Notes: a model not told the origin generated them from the sequence alone. Counted from the first letter of the stretch, positions 1-11,311 are shown. The stretch is DNA of 64,000 nt from Gambelia wislizenii (GCA_030847615.1 JAUMIR010000003.1:34904501-34968500), one strand, 5' to 3'. Numbers and translations: made by a program.

Positions 1-119
1 ATATGTTAGAGGATATCTCCTTGTAGGATAGCAAATGGATTAATTGTAAGGAGTACCCATTTCTTGTAAATTGCTTGAGGAAGGGAATCAGGTTCTCTTG
101 TGGATAAAGTGAGAAGCAC

Positions 120-285
120 ATTAATGCACTTTATAAACCTGGGTGGGAATCATGCAGCTCTCCAGATATTATTGGATTGCAAGCCCCAGCATCCCTCGCT
201 AGCATAACCTATGTGATGAATACTGGGAGTTGCAGTTCACCAACATCTGCAGGGCATGAATTTTCCCACCCACCATAAAAACAAT
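120..285. repeat. Palindromic interspersed repeat (CTCCAGAT / ATCTGGAG type)
   Basis: The left part reads CAGCTCTCCAGATATTATTG and the right part is roughly its reverse complement, through GGGAGTTGCAGTTCACC to CATCTGCAGGGC. This foldback layout, with the phrase 'gggagttgtagtccaacatctggagggcc', recurs at 20583-20715, 41292-41400, 43815-44255 (interrupted), 52670-52803 and in short pieces near 14085, 54835 and 55063. It is probably an old non-autonomous DNA transposon. No clear target-site duplication remains here, and I cannot name the family. Confidence 0.55.
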
Positions 286-1187
286 AAATAATTAGCTACA
301 AGATGTCCCCCTATACAGTTCCACAGAAGTCAGATGCCTTTATCAGCTTATAACATGCATGAAAACAAGTCCGATATTGTGTGATGAAAGACTAAGCTGT
401 TGGCTGCACTTGAAAATGGCAGTTCTGTCATGCTGTGCATGAGAGAAAATAAAATGCTTGTTTATGATTCACTGCCCAACCATATACCTGGCAGACAATA
501 TAAGCTGGGGGACAGACTGCTTCTCTCTGGGTAGACTATGCTTGAAGAAACCGTTGCCATCTTGCCAAGAGACATGAAAGACTCAGGCTGGTCACAAACA
601 TTTGATTTTGCCAGACAATACTTGTGTAACAATTTGATTAATTTGCTTCAGAGAAGAGTCACAACTGCATGTGTATTCATTCTTTATGAATACACATCAG
701 ACAAAGCTGGGCTGAGAGACATTTCACCATGGGGTGCCCATTCAACTGCATTTAAAGCACAGCAGAATTTACATTTTAGTTCTATAGTCACAATGCCTAG
801 CAAGCTCCAACCCTTATCCCAAAAAACGCAGATGTAAATGACCCATAGGGTGCTTCCATAGGAGGCTTTCATTCAACAATCACCTTACTTCTTACAAGGA
901 GTTTGATGAGATGGCTGCACTACACTATCTTTTAGTTGTAACCCTCTGATCTATCTTGTTTCCTTCTTTTAAAAAAATCAATTGAGAAGTGAAAGACTGC
1001 AGGGCAGACTATTCCACTGTAATAATGCATTTTGACTGCTAGTGTTAGGAGCTGTTTGTCTGGAAGTACCCAAAATGGCTATCACAGCATTCATATTTGT
1101 GGATTTTTAGCCAATCAACACCACACACCCTTCTCTAGCCGTTCTCTAGCCCATTCAGGAACTGCCAAAGGCAATGGTAGAGTGGTG
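286..1187. other. No recognisable feature
   Basis: AT-rich sequence. A 99-residue frame at 538-837 has no domain, signal peptide or low-complexity pattern I recognise, and a similar frame lies opposite it, so I treat it as chance. Confidence 0.6.
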
Positions 1188-1676
1188 TCCTTGAGCAAGC
1201 AGGGATCACCAGTATTGAGGCCATGATACTGAGAACACAGCTGCGCTGGGCAGGGCACATTTCTAGGATGGAGGACCATCGCCTCCCAAAAATACTACTC
1301 TACGGTGAACTCACCACGGGTCAGCGTAAGAGGGGCGCTCCAAAAAAGCGATACAAGGACTCCCTGAAACTACACCTCAGGCTCGGCCAAATTGATCACC
1401 AACAATGGTCCGCCCTGGCCTCACATCGGGAGGCATGGAGAGGCACTATCCACAATGCTGCAGCCTTATTTGAGAACTCACACCGAACAAGTCTTGAAGA
1501 GAAACGACAACGCAGAAAGAATCACAACCCAAAAACATCACCCAAGGAGAACTTCTGCTGTGCTTTCTGCAGCCAGACTTGTTTATCTCAGATTGGCCTT
1601 TTTAGTCATCAGCGCGCTTGCAGAAAGCACAGGATGAGTCCTTCCTGAATCTTCGTTTGCGAAGAAAAGCCAGAGG
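1188..1676 (+). mobile_element. Non-LTR retrotransposon (LINE), 3' end of ORF2 with C2HC finger
   Basis: The frame 1223-1648 encodes the C-terminal part of a LINE polyprotein downstream of the reverse transcriptase. It begins with the LRWAGHISRMEDHRLPK block, then a YGELTTGQRKRG block, a stretch rich in Arg/Lys, and a C-terminal zinc-finger-like motif C-x2-C-x12-H-x3-C ending near residue 136. The same family recurs at 44345-45204, where more of the upstream reverse transcriptase region is present. Both copies end at the same 3' sequence (CTTCGTTTGCGAAGAAAAGC), which marks the true 3' end, and both are truncated at the 5' side, as is usual for target-primed insertion. I recognise the C-terminal architecture from vertebrate LINEs annotated as craniofacial-development-protein-2-like or jockey-like, but cannot fix the clade. 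It is a dead fragment. Confidence 0.8.
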
Positions 1677-1732
1677 AGTGAGGAACACTGGAGAAAAGGA
1701 GGTAACCATCAAAGCCTGCTCCAGCCAGATTC

Positions 1733-1751
1733 TTCCTCCTCCTCCTCCTCA
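1733..1751. repeat. (TCC)n short tandem repeat
   Basis: Short run of TCC triplets just downstream of the LINE 3' end. Confidence 0.7.
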
Positions 1752-1804
1752 CCTTCCTTGTGGGGACGGTTTCTGGGCTGCTTATAGATGATAACCGGAA
1801 TCCT

Positions 1805-1945
1805 GTATCAGCTACTTAGTTAACTATATACTAGTTAAGTATACTAGTTAAGTATATTTAACTATTAGTTAAGTATACTAATAGTTAACTATACTTAACT
1901 ATTAGTTAAGCATTACATAGCTATATAATTAATTATTAGTTAAAT
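1805..1945. repeat. AT-rich palindromic array (TTAAGTATACTTAA core)
   Basis: About 140 bp built almost only from ACTAGTTAAGTATACTAG, TTAACTATTAGTTAA and similar units, in both orientations. Many overlapping self-complementary segments could form cruciforms. No terminal repeats or target-site duplication can be assigned. Confidence 0.75.
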
Positions 1946-1992
1946 ATATTTAACTAATGACATTTCCATCATGTTGGGAGGGAGGGGTCAGG

Positions 1993-2043
1993 CCAGGAGA
2001 GGTAACCTAAGTTAAGTATACTTAACTAAGTTACCTCTCCTGG
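1993..2043. repeat. Near-perfect inverted repeat with no loop
   Basis: Two arms of about 25 bp starting CCAGGAGAGGTAAC and ending GTTACCTCTCCTGG meet at a GTATAC centre, with only one or two offsets between the arms. The centre reuses the TTAAGTATACTTAA unit of the AT-rich array 50 bp upstream, so both probably came from one process. Confidence 0.8.
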
Positions 2044-2645
2044 GGTGCAGCTAGACAGGAGAATTTGTAGCAGAAAATATCACCTTAGCTCCCTATCACT
2101 GCAGTGCCCATTTGTGCCCACGGCTCACTCGCTAGCTTGCTGGAAGGGAATAGCTTGCAGTTTGCATCCCAGAAAGAAATGGCAGCTGTGAGTGAGTTGC
2201 ATCTGGAAAAACTCCCTCTATTCTCCCCCCTCCTTTTTTTAAAAAAATGACAGATGCAGAAGAACTATTTTCAGCTTTAAAAAAAGGATCATGCTTTTGC
2301 TCTGCCACTCTGCCACTTGAACAGTCAGCCGGCAAAAACAACAACAATGGCGGCTCCAACATTGCAAGCCCTCCCTTGTAAGCCCACCCCCTCCAAGGTC
2401 CAACCAATTAGCTTTCAGCTCTACTGTGTCCCCTTTTCAAATCAGTTGTACAGATGACCTATTATGCACATTTTCGCACAATTTTTTTAAAAGATGGCAA
2501 GAAACAGTGACAGCTGTTATCATGGTCTATTTGGAGTTTTCATCCCCCCTCTTTCTGAATATGGCAAATCCCAGCAGGAGCTCATCTAAACTAAAGGTAT
2601 TCTGCCCACATTCTCGCCAGATTTTTTTCATTGTGTAGATGCTCC
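2044..2645. other. Unassigned; weak candidate non-autonomous TIR element
   Basis: The left edge (GGTGCAGCTAGAC) and right edge (GTGTAGATGCTCCCC) are loosely complementary in the manner of the 'GGGCTCATCTACAC' elements elsewhere in the window. The match is short and no target-site duplication is clear. The interior is non-coding with poly-purine runs. The 91-residue minus-strand frame here has no recognisable feature. Confidence 0.25.
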
Positions 2646-2799
2646 CCTGGTCTGAAACCACCCCCACCCCCAATGTGAAGGAAATATCATTAACCCGTAC
2701 TCCAATTGCTGGCAGAATGGATTTCCTTCTCCCTATGCAGCGGATGTCCAGTTAAGTAGGTTGGAGAGGTTACAATCATGGCCATGGTGTCACAACCAT

Positions 2800-3136
2800 G
2801 GACTTTTTCAGATGCTCTAAAAAAAAAAACCCGTGGAGGTTGGGAGGAGGACGGCACTGTCCCACTTCTGGCAATCGATTTCGCATGATGCTGTCCTCCT
2901 CCCGTCCTTCTTTCATGCTTCCTCCGTGCTGGAGGAACAAGAAAGGCATCACTTTTCATTGACAGAAACTTCTGTCAATGAAAAGCTGTGCCTTTCTCAT
3001 CCCTCCAGCATAGAAGAAGCACGGAGAAAGGATGGGAGGAGGACGGGGCATGCAAAATCGATCTCAGGAAGCAGGACAGTGCCATCCTCCTCCCGACCTC
3101 TGTGGGGGGGGGCAGTTAGAGTGTCTGAAAATCTCC
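2800..3136. mobile_element. Foldback MITE, Harbinger-like termini, 337 bp
   Basis: Terminal inverted repeats GGACTTTTTCAGATGCTCT and AGAGTGTCTGAAAATCTCC bound the element, with a CAT triplet on each side (2797-2799 and 3137-3139). The whole element folds back on itself. The centre is a hairpin made of CTTTTCATTGACAG and its complement at about 2955-2990, and the outer arms repeat the 'gttgggaggaggacggc' motif in opposite orientation. It is the sister of the 336-bp element at 16626-16961 and has no coding capacity. Confidence 0.75.
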
Positions 3137-3139
3137 CAT

Positions 3140-4305
3140 GACTAAGTAACACTGATGAATATGAAACAGTTGCCTAGTGGTTGTCTAGATGGTGAAAAAA
3201 CTCCTTATAGAATTTGAGGAGAATACCTTGTCAGGGTAATATTGCTTTAAAGTGCAAAAGGAAAGGTGTTGGCCAACAAATCACACTAGCACAGCTGGAG
3301 TGGGTTTGTTCACAGTTGTGGCTAGCCAGAGGACTGACTATCAAACACTCCTGTATAGCTGAAGCACAAGATGCATTGTGTGTGAGTTCGTCTTATGGAG
3401 GAAGAGGAGTGTTGGTGTTGAGTTTGTTAATGAGGTTTGCTGTGTTTGTTTATACTGAAACTGAAGATAAAGACCTCCAGATATCTTTGGATGAATCTTG
3501 CTGCCTATAAGTCTTTTTGTCTGTGAAAGTGGGTCAGAGCAGTGAAACGGTTGCTAGCTGAAGCTTTTGTTTTTGTACCCATTCAGTGCAGTTCTGCTGT
3601 TCAGCTACTCCTGGGTTTTTTTTTGTCTCCAGGCTGTGCCAGGTGCCTCTCAGTGAGCCTATACTGAGTGGACAAACCTTTTGTCCCAATGAGAACCTGC
3701 AGCTATATGCTGTATTTGGAAAGAGGGTGGACAAAAACTAGAAAAAAACTACACAGGAAAAGCCTTCACAGCTTTTCCTGAAGTTTTTTTTTTTTTTTTT
3801 TTTTTTTAATGCAGGGGAAATGTGTACTCCTGCTCTTTAGGACAACTGAATTGTTTTGCTGTACATTCCTGTATAAGAATGGAAGTGGAAACTGATTGCA
3901 GGGGGGAGGCTTGCCAGCAATGAAGTGACTTGAAGCACAATTTTGGAGGTTTGCGGTAGTGATTGTGTGCTTTTCTGCTGCGCTGAGGCAACAAAACAGC
4001 TTTTTAAATGGAAGGTTGGACTCGCGCACCTTAGATTTACTGTTAAAAAAAAATACTGTGCAGCAGCAGCAACTTGTTGAAAATAATAATGCAAGTGATT
4101 GACTTGCAGCCTTACGACGGCTGCATTTATGACCAGGCAGCGAAGGGAGGGGGAGCCCATTCCTGCCACGGAATTAAGGTAGGTGTGTAAAACTTTTCTC
4201 TTTATTCCGTGGCAGGAATGGAATTGGAGCAGGTGGGGGGGTAGTGACAGAAACGGACCCTAAGGATCCATCTAATAATCTCCTAAGGTTGGTGTCAGCC
4301 CTCCC
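3140..4305. other. No recognisable gene; poly-T at 3785-3807
   Basis: Mostly unassigned sequence. A run of about 23 T at 3785-3807 could be a retroposed poly-A tail on the minus strand, but I recognise no element attached to it. Near 4135-4215 a short inverted motif, CCATTCCTGCCACGGAAT, faces TTCCGTGGCAGGAATGG. Minus-strand frames across 3766-4169 overlap each other and look like chance. Confidence 0.5.
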
Positions 4306-4309
4306 CTAA

Positions 4310-4565
4310 TGTGTCACCTGGTGCAGTTTGGTCTCTCCGCACACACACCCCTAGTGCTGCCACTGCTGCAAACTGAGTTCAAAGTACAAAACTGGTTTGT
4401 CCTCAATTAACTCAGAGGATGGAGAGTAACTGCTGCAGTCTCTCCTAGCTTGTCCAGTCTTCCTCATTAATAACTTTTGCCAACTTGACCACACTCTGAT
4501 GCTGCTTAGCCATACGTATCCCAGTTTTCATCTGTCAAACGCTAGAGGGTATGCTACCACCATGA
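4310..4565 (+). repeat. Dispersed repeat R, copy 1
   Basis: The sequence from TGCAAACTGAGTTCAAAG through TTAATAACTTTTGCCAACTTG to CGCTAGAGGGTATG is found again at 32405-32667 plus 35031-35130, where a hAT element splits it. Its 5' part also occurs in inverse orientation at 30130-30400. Three copies in one window show that it is interspersed. It is non-coding and of unknown family. Confidence 0.7.
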
Positions 4566-5804
4566 GCCTCAATGGGAAGCATCTTCGTGATACTTTTTAT
4601 GTTAATTTGGTTCATTTATTTTGATGTTATTAATATATTACATCATATATTAATATAATATATGTTCATATATTTATTAGCATTATTTAATAATAAAAGA
4701 ATGACGAATTTCTGCTCAGGAAGGCACAGTATCAGTAATTGTAAAAATATAATCATCAGCAACAGTTGCAGGCTGGCATTCTGGATGTAGCACTGAAAAC
4801 AGAAGGGATCGTAATCTCTAGGACCCTATGCCAATTATGAGAAAGTGGTTAGTGGATCAAATGGATGAGACTTACATTGATAGATACCCATCTTATCTCA
4901 TATGGTAAGACAGAGGAGTCTTTCCTCCTTCTCTCTCTGTCAAATACATAATGGGACTTACAGTCCAAGATATATGTAGAAATCCAGACTGAGAAAGAGC
5001 AGTGTACACCATGCGCCAATATATGTATTTGTCCCCAGGGTTTTCTTTTTGCTTTATGCAAGGTGCTAATGAGAAAAGTGCATTCACTATTTTTAACCTA
5101 TAGTATCCCAAACCATAGTTGCTTGTGCAGTCTATACCTTTGGAAATTCATCACTTCAGTATTGCCTAATAAAGTTTGTAAATGGCTTCCAAATGAGCAA
5201 AAATTACCCCTTCTAGTCCAATAACAAATGTCCTTTCTTCCCAACAGGAGATTGGTTTTAGATTCCCTCATTCATTCTTTTAATGATGAGCTAATTTTAA
5301 TCACAGTCCCAAGAGTGCCACTGATTGGGATCAGAGAAATGCAACATTTACAAGGCTTTATTGACATAAGGGCTATGTAACTTCAGTTGCACATGTGCAT
5401 TTTATAAGAGTCAGCATATTTGGATAGATGAGTAAAAAAAAAAATCTATCAACTATGGATTGTGCAGGTTGATTCTGAACTTCAAACACAATAGCTTTCT
5501 GTTTTGAGGAAGCTGCTTGCATACATATACACCCTTCCCTGCAGTAGCGGAACTTAGTTGTGGAATGCTGTACCAAATGTACTATAATGGAAAGTGAGTT
5601 GGTCTTTAAAAATACAAAAGCACCAGTCCCTGTTCAGATTCCTGGATAATCCACTACTTGCATCCAGGGCCAGGTGAAGGTGGATGGATCCTGTGAGCAG
5701 CTCCAAAAACCCAGCAGCCCCTTTGTACACATGTGCAAATCCCATTCTAAGTGTTAGCATGGAAATTAAATGAATAAATGATTAAATCATAGATAGAATA
5801 AAAT
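4566..5804. other. No recognisable feature
   Basis: AT-rich sequence with a TATTAATATAT-rich patch at 4615-4690. Short frames on the minus strand at 4849-5760 have no domain or compositional support. Confidence 0.55.
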
Positions 5805-6040
5805 GAGAGCCAACATGGTATAGTGGTTTGAGTGTTGGACTATGACTCTGGAGACCAGGGGTTGAATCCCCACTTGGCCATGGAAACCCACTGGGTAACC
5901 TTGGGCAAGTCACACTCTCTCAGCCTCAGAGGAAGAAAAGGGCAAACCCCCTCTGAACAAATCTTGCCAAGAAAACTCCATTATAGGTTTGCCTTAGGGT
6001 TGCCATAGGTCGGAAACAACTTGAAGGCACACAACAACAA
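5805..6040 (+). mobile_element. tRNA-derived SINE, full length
   Basis: A typical squamate SINE. The tRNA-related head has box A-like TAGTGGTTTGAGTG and box B-like GGTTGAATCCC. The body reads 'cccactgggtaaccttgggcaagtcac' and 'cctcagaggaag', and the tail is ACTTGAAGGCACACAACAAC. It is the least damaged copy of this family here and serves as the reference for the others. Confidence 0.92.
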
Positions 6041-6412
6041 TAGAATGAAAATACAAAGTAGTCTAGACAGCAGCATGAAAAGCTTAGTCTTCCTACTTCC
6101 ACTTACTGAATGGCTCACCAGCATGTGAAAAGAAGAGTTGGGTTGATTTCTGAGTAAACATGTATGGAAACATAGGAAAGGGTTTTAGAGAGTCAAACCA
6201 GTGATAGAGCTAACTAAATATTGTCAAATCTGACTGGCAGCAGCCCTTCAGGCAGGATTTTCTCCTAGTCCTACCTAGAGATATTTCCAAATGCCCCCCT
6301 ACCCAAATACTAACCAGTACAGGAATTCACATGCTTTGCCTCTGCTTCAATAACCTATTCCCAGCCAGGTACCACATGGAAACACAAAGCTGGTGTTCTG
6401 TTGCATCACTAA
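6041..6412. other. No recognisable feature
   Basis: Unassigned sequence between a SINE and a TIR element. Nothing coding is evident. Confidence 0.5.
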
Positions 6413-6977
6413 GGACTTTATCAGACAAGCCTCTACCAACGTTCTTTTGCCAGCATATTTTGTATTGTTTTTCTGCTGGCAAAAGAGCCCTTTTTATCAG
6501 ACCTACCTTTGTAATGCGTCAAAAGGCAACCCCAGCATTGATGGAGAGTGAATGGAGCTCCACTCACTTCTGCGCTCATGAGCTTGTGAGAAGACATGAA
6601 TGCAGTAAATTTAAAAAATAAAGAAAAAGAAACACACAAAACATATGCACAAGCACAGAAATGCACTTTGCAACTTAAAAGTGAACCAGGGAGGTTCATA
6701 AAAAGAGTGTCCCCTTCCTGGCTGTTGCAATCTCACCTGGAAGTGTTCTGTCATTGATGCTGTATTCATGCGAGCACAATGGCACGAGGTTTCAAATGGT
6801 GGCAATACCAGCAAAAAAGTGCCATGGAAGATCTATTGACAGTTTGGCCCATCAATAAAATAGAATGGCTTTTTAACTGGACATTATCGTGAAAGGATGA
6901 CATCATATGATATGTACACCCTTTCATGTTAGTTAGGCATCATTATGGCACTATATTTGCTGCATCTGATAAAGTCC
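6413..6977. mobile_element. Non-autonomous Harbinger-like element, 565 bp, TAA target site
   Basis: It starts GGACTTTATCAGAC and ends GCATCTGATAAAGTCC, a clear terminal inverted repeat. A TAA lies directly on both sides (6410-6412 and 6978-6980), matching the TWA target-site duplication of PIF/Harbinger transposons. The interior carries 'tttgccagcatattttg' and a later complementary part, a 'gaatggagctccactcact' block and 'gaggttcataaaaag', all shared with 7601-8387, 24059-24570, 31515-32060 or 36700-37306. It encodes no transposase, so it would have depended on one supplied elsewhere. Confidence 0.82.
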
Positions 6978-7600
6978 TAAGTCAACAGGTATCAAACACT
7001 TGCCCCTTGGGCCTGGGAGGATCCAGAGGTCATGCCAGAATAACAATCAACCTGAGGCTTCAGACAGAACAAGCCTTCACAGAATCTATTGCCTGCAGCA
7101 CAAGGAACAGCTACCAGTCAGTAGGTGGGCAGTTGAGTGACAGCATGGCAGCTGCAGCAGAAGTGGCCAATCCCCATAGGGCTATTCATGGAGTATTGTA
7201 GAAAGTACAGCTTTAGAGGAAAGAGATCAGTCAGGCCATCAGTTTAAGGTCAACTGGTGGAGCTGTCCTTCAGAGCTAAAGTGAATGCATTCCCACACCA
7301 TACCTCAAATTGTAGGGTGTGAAGGAAGTTGGCAAGATGGACACTGATGTTACCCACTTAAGTGGATGAATCTTACCTAGTGGATCCAAGACTGCTCAGA
7401 AGTGCTAGGAGCATAGGGTAGCTTTATTGCCTGCCTTAGAAGGTCAAGGTGCTACAGACTTACTTTCACATTTGGGGTGAGCAAGGGAGTCTAGAATAGT
7501 CTGCCTCTGATCCAGTTCTAGTTTGGGGGAGTTAGGAAGAAATCACTCAATTCAATGTTGTTGGGGGTGTTGTAAGTGTGGGACAATCTCTTTTCTCAGA
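6978..7600. other. No recognisable feature
   Basis: Unassigned. The 91-residue frame at 6926-7201 begins inside the upstream TIR element and shows no domain. Confidence 0.5.
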
Positions 7601-8387
7601 GGAGATTATCAGACTGTGACAAATATAGCACCCTGTCTCGCTTTCTAATTCCCACCCCACAACCATCCCTGTCATGCTTTTTAAAAATATATATATTTCA
7701 CACACCTACCTTTCAAGCAAAACAGAAACTGCTCCCCTCCCCTCCAGCAGCCCAGGCATGAATGGAGCTCTCGCAGAGCTCCGTTCACTTCCTGGAGACC
7801 AAATCCTAGCTGTTCTCACGAGAGAACAATCATGCAGGGAAAACAAAAATAAAAATAAGTCTAAAAGTTAAACCAAGCCCCTAAATACACTAAAAAAAAA
7901 ATGCAAACAGGGGAGGGTACAAAAAAGGCTGTCACTTACCTGGATGTCCCAAACGCTACTGGAAGTGTTCGGCACGGACCTTACAATACCTTACAGGGAG
8001 GCCGGCATCGCACAGAGAATTTAAAAATAAAAATACAACCAACCTCAAAAAATTAAACAAAGCACCTAAACACACTTAAAAAAGAAACCAAGCAAAGGGG
8101 ATGGTACAAAAAAGGCTGTCACTTACCTGGATGTCCCGATCTTACTCGGAAGTGTTTGGCACAGATCTCCCAGATTGCACCACAGGAACAGGGTGCCTTT
8201 TCACTCACCCATGATTTTGTTACAGAAATGGAACAGGTGATGGGCTTTTGCCCATCAATTTAAAAAAAATGGAATGGAAGCAGCACGGGGGCAGAACAGG
8301 ACAGGGACAACGTTGTCTGAAAAGGAAGCCCTTTCTCATTCCTGTGGCATCCCTGTCCTAGATTATTAAACTCATCTGACAATCTCC
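7601..8387 (-). mobile_element. Non-autonomous Harbinger-like element with internal duplication
   Basis: Bounded by GGAGATTATCAGAC and GTCTGA-type CATCTGACAATCTCC. It is reversed relative to the copies at 24059 and 31515: the shared block reads CACTTACCTGGATGTCC here and GGACATCCAGGTAAGTG there. A segment of about 140 bp is duplicated inside it (about 7842-7985 and 8016-8165), both copies containing 'acaaaaaaggctgtcacttacc'. No clear target-site duplication remains. It is non-coding. Confidence 0.72.
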
Positions 8388-8927
8388 TAGGAACTATAAT
8401 TACAGCTGTTTCTATGGAGTTACCAGAGCAATTGCCTGTTCATAGATGGCAGTCATGGACCTTCTGGTGTTATGTCCAAGAGATGGAAGATCTGGTGGCA
8501 TGGGATCATTACATGCTAGCTGAATTATGACAATATCCTTTGCTTTTAAGGGAGCAGAACCGGTGTGTCATTCACACCTACAACTCTTACATTCTCAGTG
8601 TTCGCTTTCTCTTGGTGACTTGGCCTGTTCCTTTTCTATGGATAGCTAAACTGTATTTCTAAATGTTCTACTAAGGTTTAACTTTCTGCATTGCTGTAAA
8701 TTTGGGGACTAAAGGAAAATATCATTTAAGGGCAAAATTCTTATTGGGAGGCATTCCCCATTCACAGCTACACCCCTGACTAAACGTGTGTTTCCTTTCA
8801 TGTATACCTACAAGAACCCTAATCTTCCAGACACTGCTGCCAAACGAAGCAAGGTGACTGGTTACTTAAGATGAAATCTTTTCAATAGTAGCATTCAATT
8901 TGCAGAATGCCCTCCACACAGCATTTG
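8388..8927. other. No recognisable feature
   Basis: Unassigned sequence before a CR1 3' end. Confidence 0.5.
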
Positions 8928-9505
8928 ATCATAGAATCACAGAGTTGGAAGAGCCCACAAGGGCCATCCAGTCCAACCCCCGTCACGCAGGAATACACAG
9001 TCAAAGCACTCGTAATAGATGATCATCCAGCCTCTGTTTAAAAACCTCCAAAAAAGGAGAGTCAACCACACTCCCAGGCAGAGTATTCCACTGTCAAACA
9101 GATCTTACCATCACAAAGTTCTTCCTAATGTTTAGGTGGAATCTCTTTTCCTGTAGTTTGAATCCATTGCTCTGTGTCCTAGTCTGTGGAGCAGCAGAAA
9201 ACAAGCTTGCCCTATCCTCAGTATGACATTCCTTCAAATATTTAAACATGTCTTTACCTTCTCTTCTCCAGGCGAAACATAGCCAGCTCCCTAAGCCTCT
9301 CCTCATTGGTCATGGCTTCCAGACCTTTCACCATTTTGGTTGCCCTCCTCTGGACACGTTCCAACTTATTCATATTCTTCTTGAATTGTGATGCCCAGAA
9401 CTGGACACAGTATTCCAGGTGAGGTCTGACCAAAGCAGAGTGCTACTATTAAATTCCTAATCTAGACACTATACTCCTATTAATGCAGCCCAGAATCTCA
9501 TTGGC
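8928..9505 (-). mobile_element. CR1 LINE, 3' end
   Basis: On the minus strand this encodes the last part of CR1 ORF2 (LFSAAPQTRTQSNGFKLQE, then FHLNIRKNFVMVRSV) followed by the 3' untranslated region. It ends at 8928 with the CR1-type terminus (TCTATGAT on the minus strand). The frame is broken before the 'WNxLP' block that normally follows; that block is kept in the sister copy at 33961-34580. It is 5'-truncated and inactive. Confidence 0.88.
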
Positions 9506-9599
9506 TGGTATGTAAGTTATGGTATTTTAAGTGCCAGGTAATGATCTTTTTTTAAATTCTCCCAGATATTTTAAAAACTATTTTAAACATTCTCAGTCC

Positions 9600-9785
9600 A
9601 CTATGCCATTTCCCCCATTTTCCTTTTATTGTGTTGTATAGTGTTTTTACCCCTGGCTGCTAATTTTATTTTGTGCTATTTTATCCCATGCCACTTTATT
9701 GTGATTTTATGTCTTATTTTTAATGTACTTGTAAACTACCTAGTGGACTCTGGTTATTGGGCAATTTAAAGTATAATAAACCCTC
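9600..9785 (+). mobile_element. L2-like LINE 3' tail
   Basis: Contains 'tgtgattttatgtcttatttttaatgta', 'ttgtaaactacctagtgg' and 'ggttattgggcaatt', typical of the reptile L2-like LINE 3' untranslated region ending in an A-rich repeat. A second similar tail lies at 10090-10208. Confidence 0.65.
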
Positions 9786-10089
9786 TCCCTTTATTATATA
9801 AAGTATAACCAGCCCCTGCCATTTCCCTTGATCAAAATCATGACACACACACACCTACACCAAAGCAACATTAACTACTTTGGGGGATTAAGAAGGCACA
9901 ATATACACCTTGTCTTTCCTCCAATAGGTCTAGCTGGGTAAAGAATTTTAGAGAGGAGTTAAACCTATTGTTTCACAATCCTTTCCCCAATGCCACTGTT
10001 TCAATCGAACCTGGAACTCTCTAGAACTGCTAACTTAAAAGAAAGAAAGAGGAGGCCCAATCACAGTTCACATCTCCTGCATTCTGTAA

Positions 10090-10208
10090 TGGAACTTCAC
10101 AAGTATTTTGTTTTGTTTTATCCCATACCACGTTGTTGTGATTTTATATCTTATTTTTTAATGTGCTCATAAACCATCCAGTGGACTGTAGTTATTGGGC
10201 AATGCAAA
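10090..10208 (+). mobile_element. L2-like LINE 3' tail, second copy
   Basis: Same wording as 9600-9785 ('atcccataccacgttgttg', 'taaaccatccagtggactg', 'gttattgggcaatgcaa'). It ends where a TA-flanked element begins at 10211. Confidence 0.6.
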
Positions 10209-10210
10209 TA

Positions 10211-10429
10211 CAGTTGGAGCCCCATATTAGTTATCCATAGGACACAAAACAGACACATGTCATAGAGGTGTGCTGAAAATGCTTAGAAAAGTGTCCTCTC
10301 TAGGCATCTGCTAGGTCCTCCAATGCAACTCTATGGTACATTTTTACTGGAAAGCCTTTATTTTAATAGGGTTTACTGTTATCCATTGTTCCCAGTATCC
10401 ACTGCAAGTCCGGAAACCAAACCCAACTG
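10211..10429. mobile_element. Non-autonomous pogo/Tigger-like element, TA target
   Basis: Starts CAGTTGGAGCCCC and ends AAACCCAACTG with TA on both sides (10209-10210 and 10430-10431). The short terminal repeats and TA duplication fit the Tc1/mariner-pogo group. It is non-coding. Related copies lie at 14146, 14891, 21766, 34700, 40195 and 60792. Confidence 0.75.
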
Positions 10430-11311
10430 TATATAATAAACAAACAACTTTCCCCATCCATGCCATTTCCCTTGATCAAAATCACATATGAGGATACATA
10501 TCCTCAACAGCACTTTGCAAACCAGAGGCTTGACCTGTTTTCCTTGCAAGGAACCAGTAAGGGTTGGGGGTGGGTGAGTTTTCCTGCTTCCCTTCTAACT
10601 GCAAAGGGAAGCATCACTTATTATCTGGTGATATGTTTTTAAGGGACAGGCAGAGGAGGAAAGGCAGAGAAACAGCAGAGCACTGCTTCAATGAGCAGCT
10701 TGATCCTCAGCACTTAAAGGAGATGAAGCACATTCCCTCTCAAGCCCTGTAAAATCATTTCAGAGCAGAACAAGGCAAGCATCCATGTGGATGTAAGAAT
10801 ATTTGGTATTTTTGCTAGCAATGGGCCAGTGCTGTTAGCTGAAGGCTATAAAACAGGAGTGGCTACTCTGGAAGCTAATTCTGGAGTAAGAGAAAAATTA
10901 AAATGTGCACATATTAAGGAAGTCCATTCTTCTGGAATAGGACAGGACAATAAAACCTAGGCTTGGTTTCAGAAGCCCCTAAAGGTGGCTTTCATGCATG
11001 GGTAGGCTTGCTACATCCCTGATTTTGCCAGATTTTAACCACATAGTAGGCATTCTATATCTGTTTTGCCCTGTTAGCTTGTATAGGACTTTATCACACA
11101 AGCCTTTTAAAGCAGAATTAAAGCTGGATAATAATGTCTTTAGTGATATCCACCACATGATGTCTTCTCCAAATTGTTGCTACTATGCCTCCAAAGCGTG
11201 GTTAGAGCATGCCTTGCCATTGAGGGGGAACACCCATCAATAAACTGTGCCCTGAATCCTCAGGTGCAATAAATTTCTCCAGTTTCAGTCCGAAGACTGG
11301 GCAGTCATAAG
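10430..11311. other. Unassigned; fragment of a GGACTTTATCA element at 11086
   Basis: Mostly unrecognised. At 11086 GGACTTTATCACACAAGCC resembles the 5' end of the Harbinger-like family but no matching 3' end follows, so at most a fragment lies here. Short plus-strand frames at 10460-10752 have no support. Confidence 0.4.

Noticed and set aside
5805..6040. A real tRNA gene
   Set aside because: Box A and box B are present, but the head continues into a SINE body and tail, and many diverged copies exist.
9094..9306. A host gene encoding a basic 70-residue protein
   Set aside because: It is the end of CR1 ORF2 on the minus strand.
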